Notes under the pieces: model-generated
What the model saw: the letters and a program-made list of their open reading frames with translations, nothing else
Database searches by the model: none
What the model was told of the DNA's origin: nothing
Assembly (NCBI GenBank): GCA_030141605.1
Contig: JAQGDQ010002447.1
Location: 1-31,538 of the forward strand
Length of the DNA: 31,538 bases
Direction: 5' to 3'
DNA from: Tubiluchus corallicola
Taxonomy: Eukaryota; Priapulida; Priapulimorpha; Priapulimorphida; Tubiluchidae
Shown: positions 1 through 9,386 of the stretch, piece after piece
Numbering within the stretch: position 1 is the first letter of the stretch
How the letters are laid out: each line of letters starts with the position of its first letter
Translations under genes and position numbers: made by a program

Positions 1-335
1 TTTGTGTGGCGGGGATGAAAAACTCTGAGCATGAACTTCGTCATGACATAAAAATTGCCACGAAGTATCCAAATATTACCAAAAGTTTTTTTGGAAAGAA
101 GGGCATATCCGTAGAAATCGTAAAACTTTATGGCTCCATTGAAATAGCGCCTACGGTTTTGCTGTCAGATTACATAGTGGACCTTGTCTCCAGCGGCAAA
201 ACTCTTCATGAAAACAATCTCGAGGAGATAGAGGTAATTTTAGAGTCCACCGCAAGACTTGTGGGGAATAAAAACCTTGTCAGAGCAAAATGCAACAGAG
301 TTAAGGATATATTGTCCATGTTAGGGCAGCGATGA
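1..335 (+). CDS. hisG: ATP phosphoribosyltransferase, C-terminal part (5' truncated by window)
   Basis: The first step of histidine synthesis joins ATP and PRPP. The open frame runs in from the window edge; the first full codon is at base 3, so the real start lies outside. The visible 110 or so residues match the C-terminal half of the catalytic domain: the segment IATKYPNIT, then GSIEIAPTVLLSDYIVDLVSSG (the PRPP-binding P-loop region of the family) and a closing helix. The gene stops where short-form HisG proteins stop, with no regulatory ACT-like domain, so it is probably the short form that needs HisZ; this is inference from the end point only. The TGA overlaps the ATG of bamA by four bases, implying translational coupling of an amino-acid gene to an envelope gene. 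I am confident of the family. Confidence 0.9.
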   Translation, partial: CVAGMKNSEHELRHDIKIATKYPNITKSFFGKKGISVEIVKLYGSIEIAPTVLLSDYIVDLVSSGKTLHENNLEEIEVILESTARLVGNKNLVRAKCNRVKDILSMLGQR

Positions 336-2561
336 TTAGACTTTTTCTGTTTGTGACACTTTTTCTGTTCAGTGTTTTTCAAGTTTGTGCTGAAACGATA
401 GTCAGCGTAGATGTTGAAGGGAATAAACGCGTTGGGATTGACGCCATAAAGGATGTTTTGCCAGCTATAGGGGATGAATATGTCGACAGCGATATAGAGA
501 GATCCGTTGTAGGCTTGATGGATACCGGGCAGTTTTTTGATGTTTTGGTTTGGAAAGATTTTGCGGATGGCGGGGTATCCCTCACCTACGAGGTGGTTGA
601 GAAGCCTTTGATTGGCGGTATATACATAGAGGGGAATAAGGATGTTGCAGATAAAGTTTTAAGGGAAGTTTTGACAGTTAAGTCTTTAGAAAGGTACGAC
701 GCTCAAAAAATAAACGAAAACATAAACTTAATAAAGGCAAAATATGTTGACAAATATTACTATAATGCTTCAGTAACTCATGAGTATAAAGAGCAGGAGA
801 ATGGTTATCATGACCTGTATTTCTATATCGATGAAGGGAATAAAGCGAAGCTTTACAACATAAAGTTTGTCGGCAACAAAAATATAGATGACTACGAGCT
901 AAAGAGTGTAATGCTCAATAAGGAGAAGGAGTTTTGGAGTAAAATCACTAGCAGTGGTAAATTTAACGCTACAATGGCGAAATCGATAAGCAGTTGATTA
1001 AGAAGCACTACTAAGATAATGAGATAAAAGTTGCTGTCACTATCTTCGAGGTTTTAAAGCAGCGGCGACGGTAATCGATATTATTTATGAAATAAATGAA
1101 GGTGAACAATTTCACGTTGTCGATATTTCTTTTCAGGGTAATACCGTATTGACGGATGAAGAGCTCTTTTCTATCCTCAGCGTTGAGAGTGGGGATGTTT
1201 TTGGAGTGAGCGGCTACTTTGGGGATATAAAGAATATTACTGATGCTTACGGAGACATAGGTTATGCTTATGCCAATGTGGAGCCTTTGGTTAGTGAGGA
1301 CTTGCAGGACAATACGGTATCTATAGTTTATCGCATAGAAGAAGCTTCTCTTGTATACATCAACAGAATAGAGATCACCGGTAATAGCAGGACTTTTGAC
1401 AGAGTCATAAGAAGAGAGCTTGATATCTTGGAGGGTGCACTCTATAACAGGAGCCTTATAGATTCTTCGAGAAATAATTTGACCTACACCGACTATTTTG
1501 GAAGCGTTCAGATAGGTGAAACCGGCTTTAATGATGAAATCGACCTCAACGTTCACGTTGCAGAGAAGCTCACTGGCTCTTTCATGTTCGGATTTTCCTA
1601 CTCTTCCCGGGATCTTTTGGGTGCTGCCTTTGATGTTAATTACGACAATTTTTTAGGCATGGGCTACAGGGTTGGAGCGAAGGTTGAGATAAATCAGAAT
1701 AGTCACACATATGATGTGAATTTTTACAATCCTATGGTGTATGACAGCAATCTTTCTTTTGCTTTTAGCCTTTATGATTTGGAGAACTCCTACTATGAAT
1801 ACGATCAGCTCTCCAGGGGTTATTCTGTACAGTTTGGCTATCCTATAATTGAGAGGCGGCTTTATGGGTATCTGCGTTTCGCCCAGTCTAGGGAAGAGGT
1901 AAAAAACTTGGATGATAACGCATCCAGTTATGTCGAAAGTTTGGCGGGAGTTAGTTACAAAAATAGCGTGACGCCATCTATGGTTTGGAATAGCCTGGAC
2001 TCTCGAGTTGTTCCGAAGTCTGGAACTAAGGTTGTCGTTCGTTTTGAGTATGCGGGTACTTTTCTCGGAGGGGATCAACACTTTGTTAGTCCGAGTCTTG
2101 AGGTAAGTCAATTTTTCCCCATTTCTGACCGAGTTGTCGGTATGATTCATCTCGATACGAGCTATATAGTGAGCAACAAAAGCTCCGAAGAAATACCTAT
2201 TACGGAGCGTTATCGTTTGGGAGGTCCGTACAGCATCAGGGGCTATAGGTATGGTAGCATAGGGCCTGTGGATGATGAGGGGTACACTTATGGTGGAGAT
2301 AAATATTTCTTTGTAAATAATGAGGTGCGAATATCATTGAATGACGAAGCAAATATTTTTGCCATAGGTTTTTTTGATTTTGGTCAAGTGTATGATGTTG
2401 GTGAAATGTTTTTTAGTGGCAAACTTGAAGCTGGCATCGGAACGGGCATACGTTGGTATAGCCCTTTTGGCCCACTGCGTTTTGAGTATGCTTACAAGCT
2501 AAGAGACATTCCCGGAGAATCTAGAGACAGGTTAGAGTTTAGTATAGGCAATACATTTTGA
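332..2561 (+). pseudogene. bamA: BamA outer-membrane assembly factor, frame-broken
   Basis: BamA inserts beta-barrel proteins into the outer membrane. A signal peptide (about residues 1-20, ending VCA) is followed by POTRA repeats (for example VSVDVEGNKRVG and LYNIKFVGNKNIDD) and a C-terminal barrel with the conserved SIRGY motif and a terminal Phe (FSIGNTF). The full span of about 740 codons is normal for the family. The frame is broken inside a POTRA domain: frame 2 shifts by -1 near 976, a TAA stands in frame at 1012-1014, and a second -1 shift is needed near 1055 before the frame that stays open to 2561. Recognisable POTRA sequence (EIDKQLIKKHY, then AATVIDIIYEINEGEQF) continues across all three lesions. 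As BamA is essential in diderms, sequence error is more likely than a dead gene. It starts inside the hisG stop codon. Confidence 0.9.
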
Positions 2562-2601
2562 TACTATAATAGCTAAGTATATTGGCCATGGAGGACATTA
2601 G

Positions 2602-3119
2602 ATGAAAAAAATAATTTTGTTTACGTTGGGACTTGTGTTACTTGTCGGCAACGTTGCTGTTGCGTCTGAGCCTAAAATAGGTGTAATAATCATTCAGAAA
2701 ATTGCTACAGAATCCAAAGCTGGTTCAGCTGCTAGGGCAAAAATTCAGGCGGAAGCAAAGCATAGAGAGCAAAAAGTGAAAGAGATGCAGCTCGAGTTTG
2801 AGAGAAAAAATCTTGAATTTGAGAAAAACGCGGATCTATATAACGATACTACAAAGTCCAAAAAGCAGGATGAGTTGCGTAAAGGAGCAAGAGAGCTTGA
2901 GAGATACGTGAATGAATCCCAGACCTATCTGGAAGAGCTAGATAGAACAGAAACTTCTAAGTGTTCAGGATCTTAGGGAATTATCCAGGAATATGCAGAG
3001 GAGAATGGTTACGACATGATAATAACGCTTCGGATGCTGGATTGATATTTTTTAAGGAAAAGTTTGACATAACTGGTGATATCATGGAACTTTACGACAA
3101 ATCTAAGGAAGTACAGTAG
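2602..3119 (+). pseudogene. skp: Skp/OmpH periplasmic chaperone, frame-broken
   Basis: Skp-family proteins hold unfolded outer-membrane proteins on their way to BamA. A signal peptide (about 1-21, LGLVLLVGNVAVA then SEPKIG) is followed by a charged coiled-coil region (about 40-110) typical of the tentacles. The intact frame ends early at 2976, but homology continues through three shifts: +1 near 2944 (frame reading EQKLLSVQDLRE), -1 near 2980 (IIQEYAEENGYDMII) and -1 near 3026 (ASDAGLIFFKEKFDIT, ending at 3119). Together these give about 172 residues, a normal length. The gene sits 40 bp after bamA and 6 bp before lpxD, the classic bamA-skp-lpxD order. A TATAAT at 2565-2570 may give it an extra promoter, but no good -35 is visible. 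Confidence 0.87.
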
Positions 3120-3125
3120 AGAAGT

Positions 3126-4145
3126 ATGCGTTTAAGTGAAATAGCTTCAAAGCTAAATGGCAAGCTGCGTGGAGATGATGTTGACATTATAGGCGTTACG
3201 GATGTGTTTGACCAGCGAGAGGGGTTTATATTTTTTGTAGTCGGTGATACCACTGCAAAGGGGATAGCCGACTTAGATATTAGATGTAGCGCTGTAATTA
3301 TCGAGAAAGGAACTAGCTACAAGACTAAGCTGCCCAGCATTTATGTCAAAGATTACAAGTATGCCCTGAAGACTTTAGTCGATATGTTTCACCCTGCACC
3401 TGATGTCTCCCATACCATATCGGAGAAGTCAGCTATTGCGGATAGCGTTCAGTTGAGCTCTCCCGTTTCTATTGGTGATTTTGTTTCCATTGGCGCAAAT
3501 TGTAAAATAGGTAGAAATGTCATCATAATGTCTGGTGTTGTTATAGGTGAAGATGTGGTGATTGGGGACGATTGTGTATTCTATCCGAATTGTGTGATCG
3601 GTAAAGGTACGGTGATAGGTTCTGGCGTCACCATACATACAAGTGCTGTTGTCGGTTCAGAGGGGTATGGTTTTTTGAATACTCCGACAGGGCACCACAG
3701 GATAAAACACATAGGTGCTGTTGTGCTTGAAGATATGGTAGAGGTGGGAGCATCCAGCACCATAGATAGGGGTACTCTTGGCAATACGATCATAGGGCAT
3801 GGTACAAAACTTGATAATCTTGTCATGATAGGGCATAATGTTAAGATCGGTCGGCACTGTTTGCTCGCTTCGCAAGTTGGTGTAAGCGGTAGTTGTGTGA
3901 TTGGTGACTTTGTGACCATGGGGGGGCAAGTGGGCATTGCGGATCATATAACCATCTGTGACAAAACGTTTTTTGTGGGTAAAACCGGCATAATGTCTGA
4001 TATCAAAGAAGAGGGAGTTTACAGCGGTATCCCAGCTATGAAACACAAGTCTCACCTAAAGCTGCTTGCAGCCATGAGGGATTTGCCGGAGATGCGTAAA
4101 TATTTAAAAAAATACGGTAGGAAGAACAGAGATGGACATAAATAA
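3126..4145 (+). CDS. lpxD: UDP-3-O-(3-hydroxyacyl)glucosamine N-acyltransferase
   Basis: LpxD adds the second, amide-linked hydroxyacyl chain to the lipid A precursor from acyl-ACP. It is 339 residues, the usual length. An N-terminal uridine-binding domain (about 1-95) precedes a left-handed beta-helix of hexapeptide repeats (about 100-300, for example [14 protein letters not shown] and [12 protein letters not shown]). The segment [18 protein letters not shown] contains the expected catalytic His of the LpxD family, and VGSEGYGF is the conserved substrate-loop motif. A C-terminal helix closes the protein. The start ATG is 6 bp after the skp end; the ribosome binding site is weak (AGAGAAG), suggesting coupling to skp. 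The last 14 bases overlap fabZ. The frame is intact. Confidence 0.95.
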   Translation: MRLSEIASKLNGKLRGDDVDIIGVTDVFDQREGFIFFVVGDTTAKGIADLDIRCSAVIIEKGTSYKTKLPSIYVKDYKYALKTLVDMFHPAPDVSHTISEKSAIADSVQLSSPVSIGDFVSIGANCKIGRNVIIMSGVVIGEDVVIGDDCVFYPNCVIGKGTVIGSGVTIHTSAVVGSEGYGFLNTPTGHHRIKHIGAVVLEDMVEVGASSTIDRGTLGNTIIGHGTKLDNLVMIGHNVKIGRHCLLASQVGVSGSCVIGDFVTMGGQVGIADHITICDKTFFVGKTGIMSDIKEEGVYSGIPAMKHKSHLKLLAAMRDLPEMRKYLKKYGRKNRDGHK

Positions 4146-4563
4146 AATTAGAGAAATACTGCCTCATAGGTATCCTTTTCTCCTCATTGACAGAGTTCTT
4201 GAACTCAATGAGGAAAGGATTGTTGCTCTTAAAAATGTGACGATTAACGAGCCATTTTTTAACGGGCATTTCCCGAACGAGCCTGTTATGCCTGGAGTGT
4301 TGATCGTGGAAGCTATGGCCCAAGCGGGCGCAGTTTATGCCTATGAGACCTATTTCAAACAGTTTGAGGGCGAGTACAAAATATACTTTATGAGCTTTGA
4401 TAAAGTGAAATTTCGCAGACCAGTAGATCCCGGAGATGCTCTGCACATAGAAGCTTCTGTCATCAGCAAAAAGCGTGATGTGTGGAGAATGAAGTGTGTA
4501 GTTTGCGTAGATGGCAAAGTGGTTTGCGAGGGTGAGCTCACCGCTATCGGAAAGGTCGAGTAG
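4132..4563 (+). CDS. fabZ: (3R)-hydroxyacyl-ACP dehydratase FabZ
   Basis: FabZ dehydrates 3-hydroxyacyl-ACP in fatty acid elongation, so it competes with LpxA and LpxD for the same hydroxyacyl-ACP pool, which explains its usual place in lipid A clusters. The 143-residue hot-dog protein shows [13 protein letters not shown] at the start, the catalytic His in FNGHFP, and [13 protein letters not shown] with the catalytic Glu. The start ATG lies inside the end of lpxD (14 bp overlap) and the stop lies one base before the lpxA ATG, indicating a single translation-coupled transcript. Confidence 0.95.
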   Translation: MDINKIREILPHRYPFLLIDRVLELNEERIVALKNVTINEPFFNGHFPNEPVMPGVLIVEAMAQAGAVYAYETYFKQFEGEYKIYFMSFDKVKFRRPVDPGDALHIEASVISKKRDVWRMKCVVCVDGKVVCEGELTAIGKVE

Positions 4564-4564
4564 G

Positions 4565-5464
4565 ATGATACATCCGACTGCTATTATTTCTCCTCAAGCG
4601 GTGATCGGTGACGATGTTGCCGTTGGCCCTTATGCGATCATAGGTAGTGGGTGTGTGTTGGGGGATGGTGCCAGAATTGGCGGCAGCACCATAATTGGGC
4701 GAAGCTCCTTTGATGAGGATTCTAACATATTGATTGGCAGCAATGTCGATATAGGCTCCCACAGCACTATAGGACACGATATCTCCTTGGGGGATAATGT
4801 TAAAATAGGCTCTCTGAGTGTCGTTGAAAAAGATACCACAATTTCTGAAAATACCGTCGTATCACCGAGTGTGCATCTGGGCGGTGACCCTCAGAGTTTG
4901 GGCTACGGCGGAGAACGTGTGTTGCTCAAGATAGGTGCAAACTGTACCATAAGAGAGTTTGCAACTATTACGAGGGGTAGCAGTGTAGGCTCTGGAGTTA
5001 CCATCGTTAATGACGACTGCTTTGTAATGGGCAGCACCCACATTGGCCACGACTGTATCATAGGAAGGGGTTCGGTGTTATCGAACAATACGCTTTTGGG
5101 TGGACATTGTGAAATAGGCGAGCGGACTGTTTTGTCTGTTGGGGTTGTTGTTCATCAGTTTGTACGCATAGGCAAAATGGCTATGTTGAGCGCACTTTCA
5201 CGGGTTGGAAAGGATGTCCCGCCCTTTGTCATTGCAGAAGGTTATGATTTGCGGGTTGCAGGTCTCAATACTGTGGGAATGAAAAGGAATGGATTGTCAT
5301 CTGAAAGCGTTTCAAAGTTGAAGAAAGCTCTTAAGCTTTTTTTAGACAAAAGCTTACTGCTGTCGGAGTCGATTGACAAAATGAAAGAGTTAGAGACCTG
5401 TTCGGAACTTGAGGATCTTATCTCCTTCTTTGAAAATTCCACGAGAGGAGTGACTAGAAGGTGA
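4565..5464 (+). CDS. lpxA: UDP-N-acetylglucosamine O-acyltransferase
   Basis: LpxA catalyses the first lipid A step, moving a 3-hydroxyacyl chain from ACP to UDP-GlcNAc (or to the 3-amino analogue in some bacteria). I chose ATG 4565 because it starts directly after the fabZ stop and gives the family N-terminus MIHPTAIISPQAVIG. The protein has 299 residues, longer than the enterobacterial 262, owing to extra turns in the N-terminal half of the beta-helix. The catalytic His region is HIGHDCIIG; HQFVRIG and the closing STRGVTRR match the family end. The next gene is a Gfo/Idh oxidoreductase, a context seen where LpxA uses an amino-sugar substrate. The stop overlaps a GTG that may open a tiny coupled ORF (see findings). 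Confidence 0.94.
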   Translation: MIHPTAIISPQAVIGDDVAVGPYAIIGSGCVLGDGARIGGSTIIGRSSFDEDSNILIGSNVDIGSHSTIGHDISLGDNVKIGSLSVVEKDTTISENTVVSPSVHLGGDPQSLGYGGERVLLKIGANCTIREFATITRGSSVGSGVTIVNDDCFVMGSTHIGHDCIIGRGSVLSNNTLLGGHCEIGERTVLSVGVVVHQFVRIGKMAMLSALSRVGKDVPPFVIAEGYDLRVAGLNTVGMKRNGLSSESVSKLKKALKLFLDKSLLLSESIDKMKELETCSELEDLISFFENSTRGVTRR

Positions 5465-5566
5465 GATATTTTGCCGAGGTGGTAAAAGATTGTTACCTTT
5501 GAGCGCCTTAGCTGGAAACTATATGAACTCTATGCTGTGGATTGGGCATAACCTGAGGGTGGTTTT

Positions 5567-6532
5567 ATGTTGAAGATGGGGATAATTGGTTTGGGGCGTA
5601 TGGGCAGGCACCATATCAATATATACAACGAGCTGCAGGGAGTGAAGCTTGCTGCTATTTGTGATATTGATCCCTCAGTACTTGAGCATTTTGCAAAGAC
5701 TAAGGGTGCTTTGGGGTTTGCGGATTATAGGGAGATGTTATCAGAGGTAGATTTAGTTACCGTGGCAGCTCCCACGGTACATCACTATAATATAGCAAAA
5801 GATTGTCTGAATGCTGGTAAGCACGTGCTTGTAGAGAAACCCATTGCTACGAGCTATGCTCATGCGGAAGAGCTTTTTCACATAGCTGATCAAAAGGATC
5901 TGGTATTGCATATAGGGCATGTTGAGCGCTTTAACGGTGCTGTACAGGAACTACACAAGCTGGTGCAGGAGCCGTATTTGATAGAGTCAAGGCGGGTGGG
6001 GCCGTTTGTTTCCAGTGTCGCAAATGACAGTATTGTGCTCGATCTCATGATACATGACATAGATATAATACTGAATATTGTCAATTCCAAGGTCACCAAC
6101 ATTCAAGCTTCCGGTAGCATTGTTCATTCGAGCTTACCGGATATCGCCACGATAACGTTGGAGTTTGAAAATGGTGCAGTTGCAAACATTATAGCCAGCA
6201 GGGTAACTGAAAAGAAGGATAGACAGTTGGCGATCAGTCAAAAAGAGGCGTATATATTCCTTGACTATACAAATCAAGCGATCAACATCTATAGGAAGGG
6301 GAGCAGCCAACATATCCATGGAGAACAGGAGTTGAAGTATAAAAATGAGCATGTACGGGAAAAGTTATTTGTCTACAAAGAGAATGCATTAAAAAATGAG
6401 ATAAAGCATTTCCTAGATTGCTCGCTAAACAGAGTAAAGAGAGTAGTTACTGTGGAGCATGAGCTTAGGTCTCTCAAGATAGCCTTGCGCGTGGACAAAC
6501 TCCTTCTGAACAATTGCAAGGGTGGACATTGA
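5567..6532 (+). CDS. Gfo/Idh/MocA-family NAD(P)-dependent oxidoreductase in the lipid A cluster (GnnA-like?)
   Basis: This is a 321-residue Gfo/Idh/MocA dehydrogenase. The N-terminal Rossmann fold opens with MGIIGLGRMGRHHINIY and has the acidic residue after beta-2 (CDIDP) that favours NAD. The conserved EKP motif is in HVLVEKPIAT, and the C-terminal alpha/beta domain contains LDLMIHDIDIIL, with the catalytic-type His/Asp. Its place between lpxA and lpxI suggests action on a UDP-sugar precursor of lipid A. By family knowledge the best candidate is a GnnA-type UDP-GlcNAc 3-dehydrogenase, but the partner aminotransferase GnnB is not in the window, so this stays inference. The start is the ATG at 5567; the end overlaps the lpxI start by four bases. 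Confidence 0.85.
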   Translation: MLKMGIIGLGRMGRHHINIYNELQGVKLAAICDIDPSVLEHFAKTKGALGFADYREMLSEVDLVTVAAPTVHHYNIAKDCLNAGKHVLVEKPIATSYAHAEELFHIADQKDLVLHIGHVERFNGAVQELHKLVQEPYLIESRRVGPFVSSVANDSIVLDLMIHDIDIILNIVNSKVTNIQASGSIVHSSLPDIATITLEFENGAVANIIASRVTEKKDRQLAISQKEAYIFLDYTNQAINIYRKGSSQHIHGEQELKYKNEHVREKLFVYKENALKNEIKHFLDCSLNRVKRVVTVEHELRSLKIALRVDKLLLNNCKGGH

Positions 6533-7353
6533 GGATAGGTTTATTGGCCGGTTATGGCACGTTCCCATTGATGGCTGCCCGCAGCTTAAAAGATGTGGGG
6601 CATTACGTAGTATTGATAGGCTTTGAAGAGGCTGTCAACGTCCATATGAAAGATGTCGTAGATGCTTCTTACACGGTCAGTGTCGGTCAGGTTGGCAAAA
6701 TTCTTAAAATAATTGAACAAGAGTCCGTTGAAGGTATAATTTTTGGGGGCAAAGTCAGCAAAGAGCTACTTTATAAAAATCTCAAGGTAGATGCCAAGGG
6801 GCTTGCTCTGCTCGCGAAGCTAAAAAACTTCAACGATGACAGTATAATGCATGCCGTGGTGGACCTTGCGGAGGCCAACGGTTTTCAAGTATTGGAACAG
6901 ACGGAAGTTTTAGGTGACCTTTTGGCAAGGCCTGGGGTTTATGGCAAGGTTTCACCTACGCAAAAGCAACTTCTTGAGATACAGTATGGCTACGAAGTTG
7001 CAAAGCATATAGGGGCGCTCGATATTGGTCAAACTGTGGTCGTCAGCAAAAGGTCAGTGATGGCTGTGGAAGCGATCGATGGCACAGATGCTACAATTGT
7101 CAGGGGGTGTGCCTTGGCTAGAAAGAATGCGGTCATTGTCAAAACTGCAAAACTTAAGCAGGACAAGCGTTTTGATGTTCCCACCATAGGACGGGATACG
7201 ATGAAGCTGGTAGCAGAATCTGGCGGCAAGGTAATTGCCGTGGAGGAAGGTGCCACCTTTATTTTGGATATGGATGAATGCATAGAGATTGCAAATAAGA
7301 ACAGAATAGTGTTTATGTCCTATGCGCCAAAGGATAGGGATGAAGCACAATGA
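6529..7353 (+). CDS. lpxI: UDP-2,3-diacylglucosamine pyrophosphatase LpxI (DUF1009)
   Basis: LpxI hydrolyses UDP-2,3-diacylglucosamine to lipid X and UMP. It is the unrelated stand-in for LpxH in alphaproteobacteria, deltaproteobacteria and others. About 274 residues begin at a TTG (6529), chosen because RIGLLAGYGTFP matches the family N-terminus and AAGGG lies 6 bases upstream; a frame extension to 6514 adds residues without a binding site. Family landmarks are the GGKV segment, PGVYGKVSPT, and the block KTAKLKQDKRFDVPTIG with the conserved Asp residues, followed by AVEEGATFILD. The start overlaps the oxidoreductase stop and the end overlaps pilD as ATGA, so the whole block from lpxD can be one transcript. 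Confidence 0.93.
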   Translation: MRIGLLAGYGTFPLMAARSLKDVGHYVVLIGFEEAVNVHMKDVVDASYTVSVGQVGKILKIIEQESVEGIIFGGKVSKELLYKNLKVDAKGLALLAKLKNFNDDSIMHAVVDLAEANGFQVLEQTEVLGDLLARPGVYGKVSPTQKQLLEIQYGYEVAKHIGALDIGQTVVVSKRSVMAVEAIDGTDATIVRGCALARKNAVIVKTAKLKQDKRFDVPTIGRDTMKLVAESGGKVIAVEEGATFILDMDECIEIANKNRIVFMSYAPKDRDEAQ

Positions 7354-8175
7354 TTACAGATTATAACTATTTGCTGAATGAAATACCTTACGGATTTTGG
7401 CTATTTTTTTCCTTGTCCTTGTTTACGGGGTTGATATTTGGCAGCTTTATGAATGTGTTGGTGTATCGACTGCCAAGAAATATGTCCCCCATAGTTCCAC
7501 CGTCGGCTTGTATTAGGTGTGGTTACAAGCTCAAATATTATGACAATATTCCGATATTAAGCTACCTTTCGCTCAAAGGCAGATGTAGAAGCTGTAAGGT
7601 GAAGATATCTATCAGGTATCCATTGACCGAAGTTGCGGTGGGTGTATTTTTTGCCTTGCTTTATTTAAAATATGGGTTACATTTACACTTTCTGGTTTTT
7701 GCGGTTTTCATTTTTATGGCTTTAGGTGCTGCAATTGCGGATCTGGATACGCTGCTCGATGATGAGTTTGAATGTGGGATAATTCCGGACACGTTTAGCA
7801 TGGGTGGACTTGCTGCTGGTTTTGTCCTTTCATATTTCACAATAGGTGTGATAGACTCTTTCCTCGGAGCGGTTTTGGGTTTTTTGGTATTGTTTTTGCC
7901 CGCTTGGATTTATGGAAAAATAATCAAGGTGGAGGCGATGGGTTGGGGCGATTTTAAGTTAATTGCCATGATATGCTCTTTCCTAGGCTATGAAAGTGTA
8001 GTGTTCGTTCTGCTCAGCAGTGCTGTTTTGGGCTCGCTAATTGGCATCCCCATTATCCTGATTACGGGCAGGAGACTTTCCCATGCCTTATGGCCCTATG
8101 CTTTCTGCTGCCGGTATCCTGTACCTGTTTTTTGGTAGAGAGATAACGGGCTATTTTCGGATGTTTTTGTTTTAA
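7350..8175 (+). pseudogene. pilD: Prepilin peptidase (leader peptidase/N-methyltransferase), frame-broken near the end
   Basis: This aspartyl membrane protease cleaves and methylates type IV pilin and type II secretion pseudopilins. Visible landmarks are a first membrane segment with GLIFGSFMNVLVYRLPR, the zinc module CIRC...CRSC typical of dual-function PilD, the active-site Asp region ADLDTLL...IIPD, and the second Asp in MGWGDFKL, with several more hydrophobic segments. The original frame runs on to 8138, but its last residues are non-homologous. A +1 shift near 8070-8080 restores MPYGPMLSAAGILYLFFG and a normal end at 8175. The spacing between the first active-site Asp and IPD is longer than usual. 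No other pilus or secretion gene is present in the window. The start ATG overlaps the lpxI stop. Confidence 0.88.
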
Positions 8176-8194
8176 TCGGTTTGCGGAGGTTTTA

Positions 8195-9377
8195 ATGGTA
8201 GGTGCTGAAGAACAGCTGTCAGTGATCAGACGTGGAGCTGATGAGATTATCGTGGAGGCGGAGCTTGTGGAGAAGCTTAAGAGCTCTCGCCCTTTGCGCA
8301 TCAAGATGGGATTTGATCCTACGGCACCTGATCTTCATCTCGGTCACAGTGTTGCTTTGATGAAAATTCCAAGATTTGGGACATCATGTAATTTTTCTTA
8401 TAGGAGATTTTACAGGGATGATAGGGGATCCCAGCGGCAAGAGTGAGACTAGAAGAGCCCTCACCAGGGAAGAGGTGTTAGCGAATGCGGAGACCTACAA
8501 GAGGCAGGTGTTCAAGATACTCGATCCTGAAAAAACGGAAGTGGCGTTTAATAGTGCTTGGTCTGATCCCATGGGCTTTGCCGATGTTATAAAACTGGCA
8601 TCGTCATACACTGTTGCTCGCATGCTGGAGCGTGACGATTTTTCGAAACGCTATAGGTCAAATCAGCCCATAAGTGTTCATGAGTTTTTATATCCCCTAG
8701 CACAAGCTTACGATTCTGTGGCTTTGAAGGCCGATGTGGAGCTTGGCGGGAGTGACCAGAAGTTTAATCTTCTGGTTGGGCGGGATGTTCAGAGAATTTA
8801 TGGATTAAGCCCACAAATTGCCATAACTATGCCTATCCTCGAAGGGCTCGACGGCAAGCAAAAGATGAGTAAGTCACTTAACAACTACGTCGGTATCGAT
8901 GAAGCCCCCGGCAACATGTTTGGAAAAATCATGTCGATATCTGATGAGTTGATGTTTAAATACTACCTTCTCCTAAGCTCCAAAAGCTTAAAAGAGGTAG
9001 AAGATATACAAGAAGGGGTGCTGTCTTCAAGGCTGCATCCGCTTGCTGTGAAAAAGGACTTAGCTATGGAGATAGTTGCCCTTTATCATGGTGAGAGGTT
9101 AGCGGTACAAGCTAAGGAAGAGTTTGAAAGTGTCTTTTCAAAGAAAGAGTTGCCTGAAAATATGCCTGAAATAACTGCTAATGGTGGTGACAGTCTTGTT
9201 TCTGTCATTAAATCATTGGGCTTTGCGGGCAGCAATTCTGAAGCTCGTCGTCTGTCTTCTCAAGGTGGCGTCTCGATAAACGGAGAGAAGGTTGCAGATG
9301 TTGATATTCTTCTTGAGTGTGGAGAATATGTATTAAAAGTAGGCAAGAGAAATTTTGCTAAAATTAAGATTGTTTAG
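8195..9377 (+). pseudogene. tyrS: Tyrosyl-tRNA synthetase, frame-broken near residue 55
   Basis: TyrS charges tRNA-Tyr. The start ATG at 8195 has a good GGAGG upstream. The N-terminus holds [14 protein letters not shown], with the class I HLGH signature at residues 48-51. After VALMK the frame is lost near 8363; the protein resumes as [24 protein letters not shown] in another frame. Compared with the TyrZ-like subfamily pattern (VLLxKLRxFQ) about three residues are missing, so an 8-base deletion fits better than a single-base change. KMSKS is present ([11 protein letters not shown]) and an S4 RNA-binding domain closes the protein ([18 protein letters not shown]). The total is about 393 codons, normal. 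TyrS is essential, so either a second copy exists or this is an assembly error. Confidence 0.9.
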
Positions 9378-9386
9378 GAGTTAGCT

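Noticed and set aside
960-3119. Programmed ribosomal frameshifting or bypassing as the cause of the broken frames
   Set aside because: Shifts go in both directions, several occur within 80 bp, and no shared slippery site or hairpin was seen.
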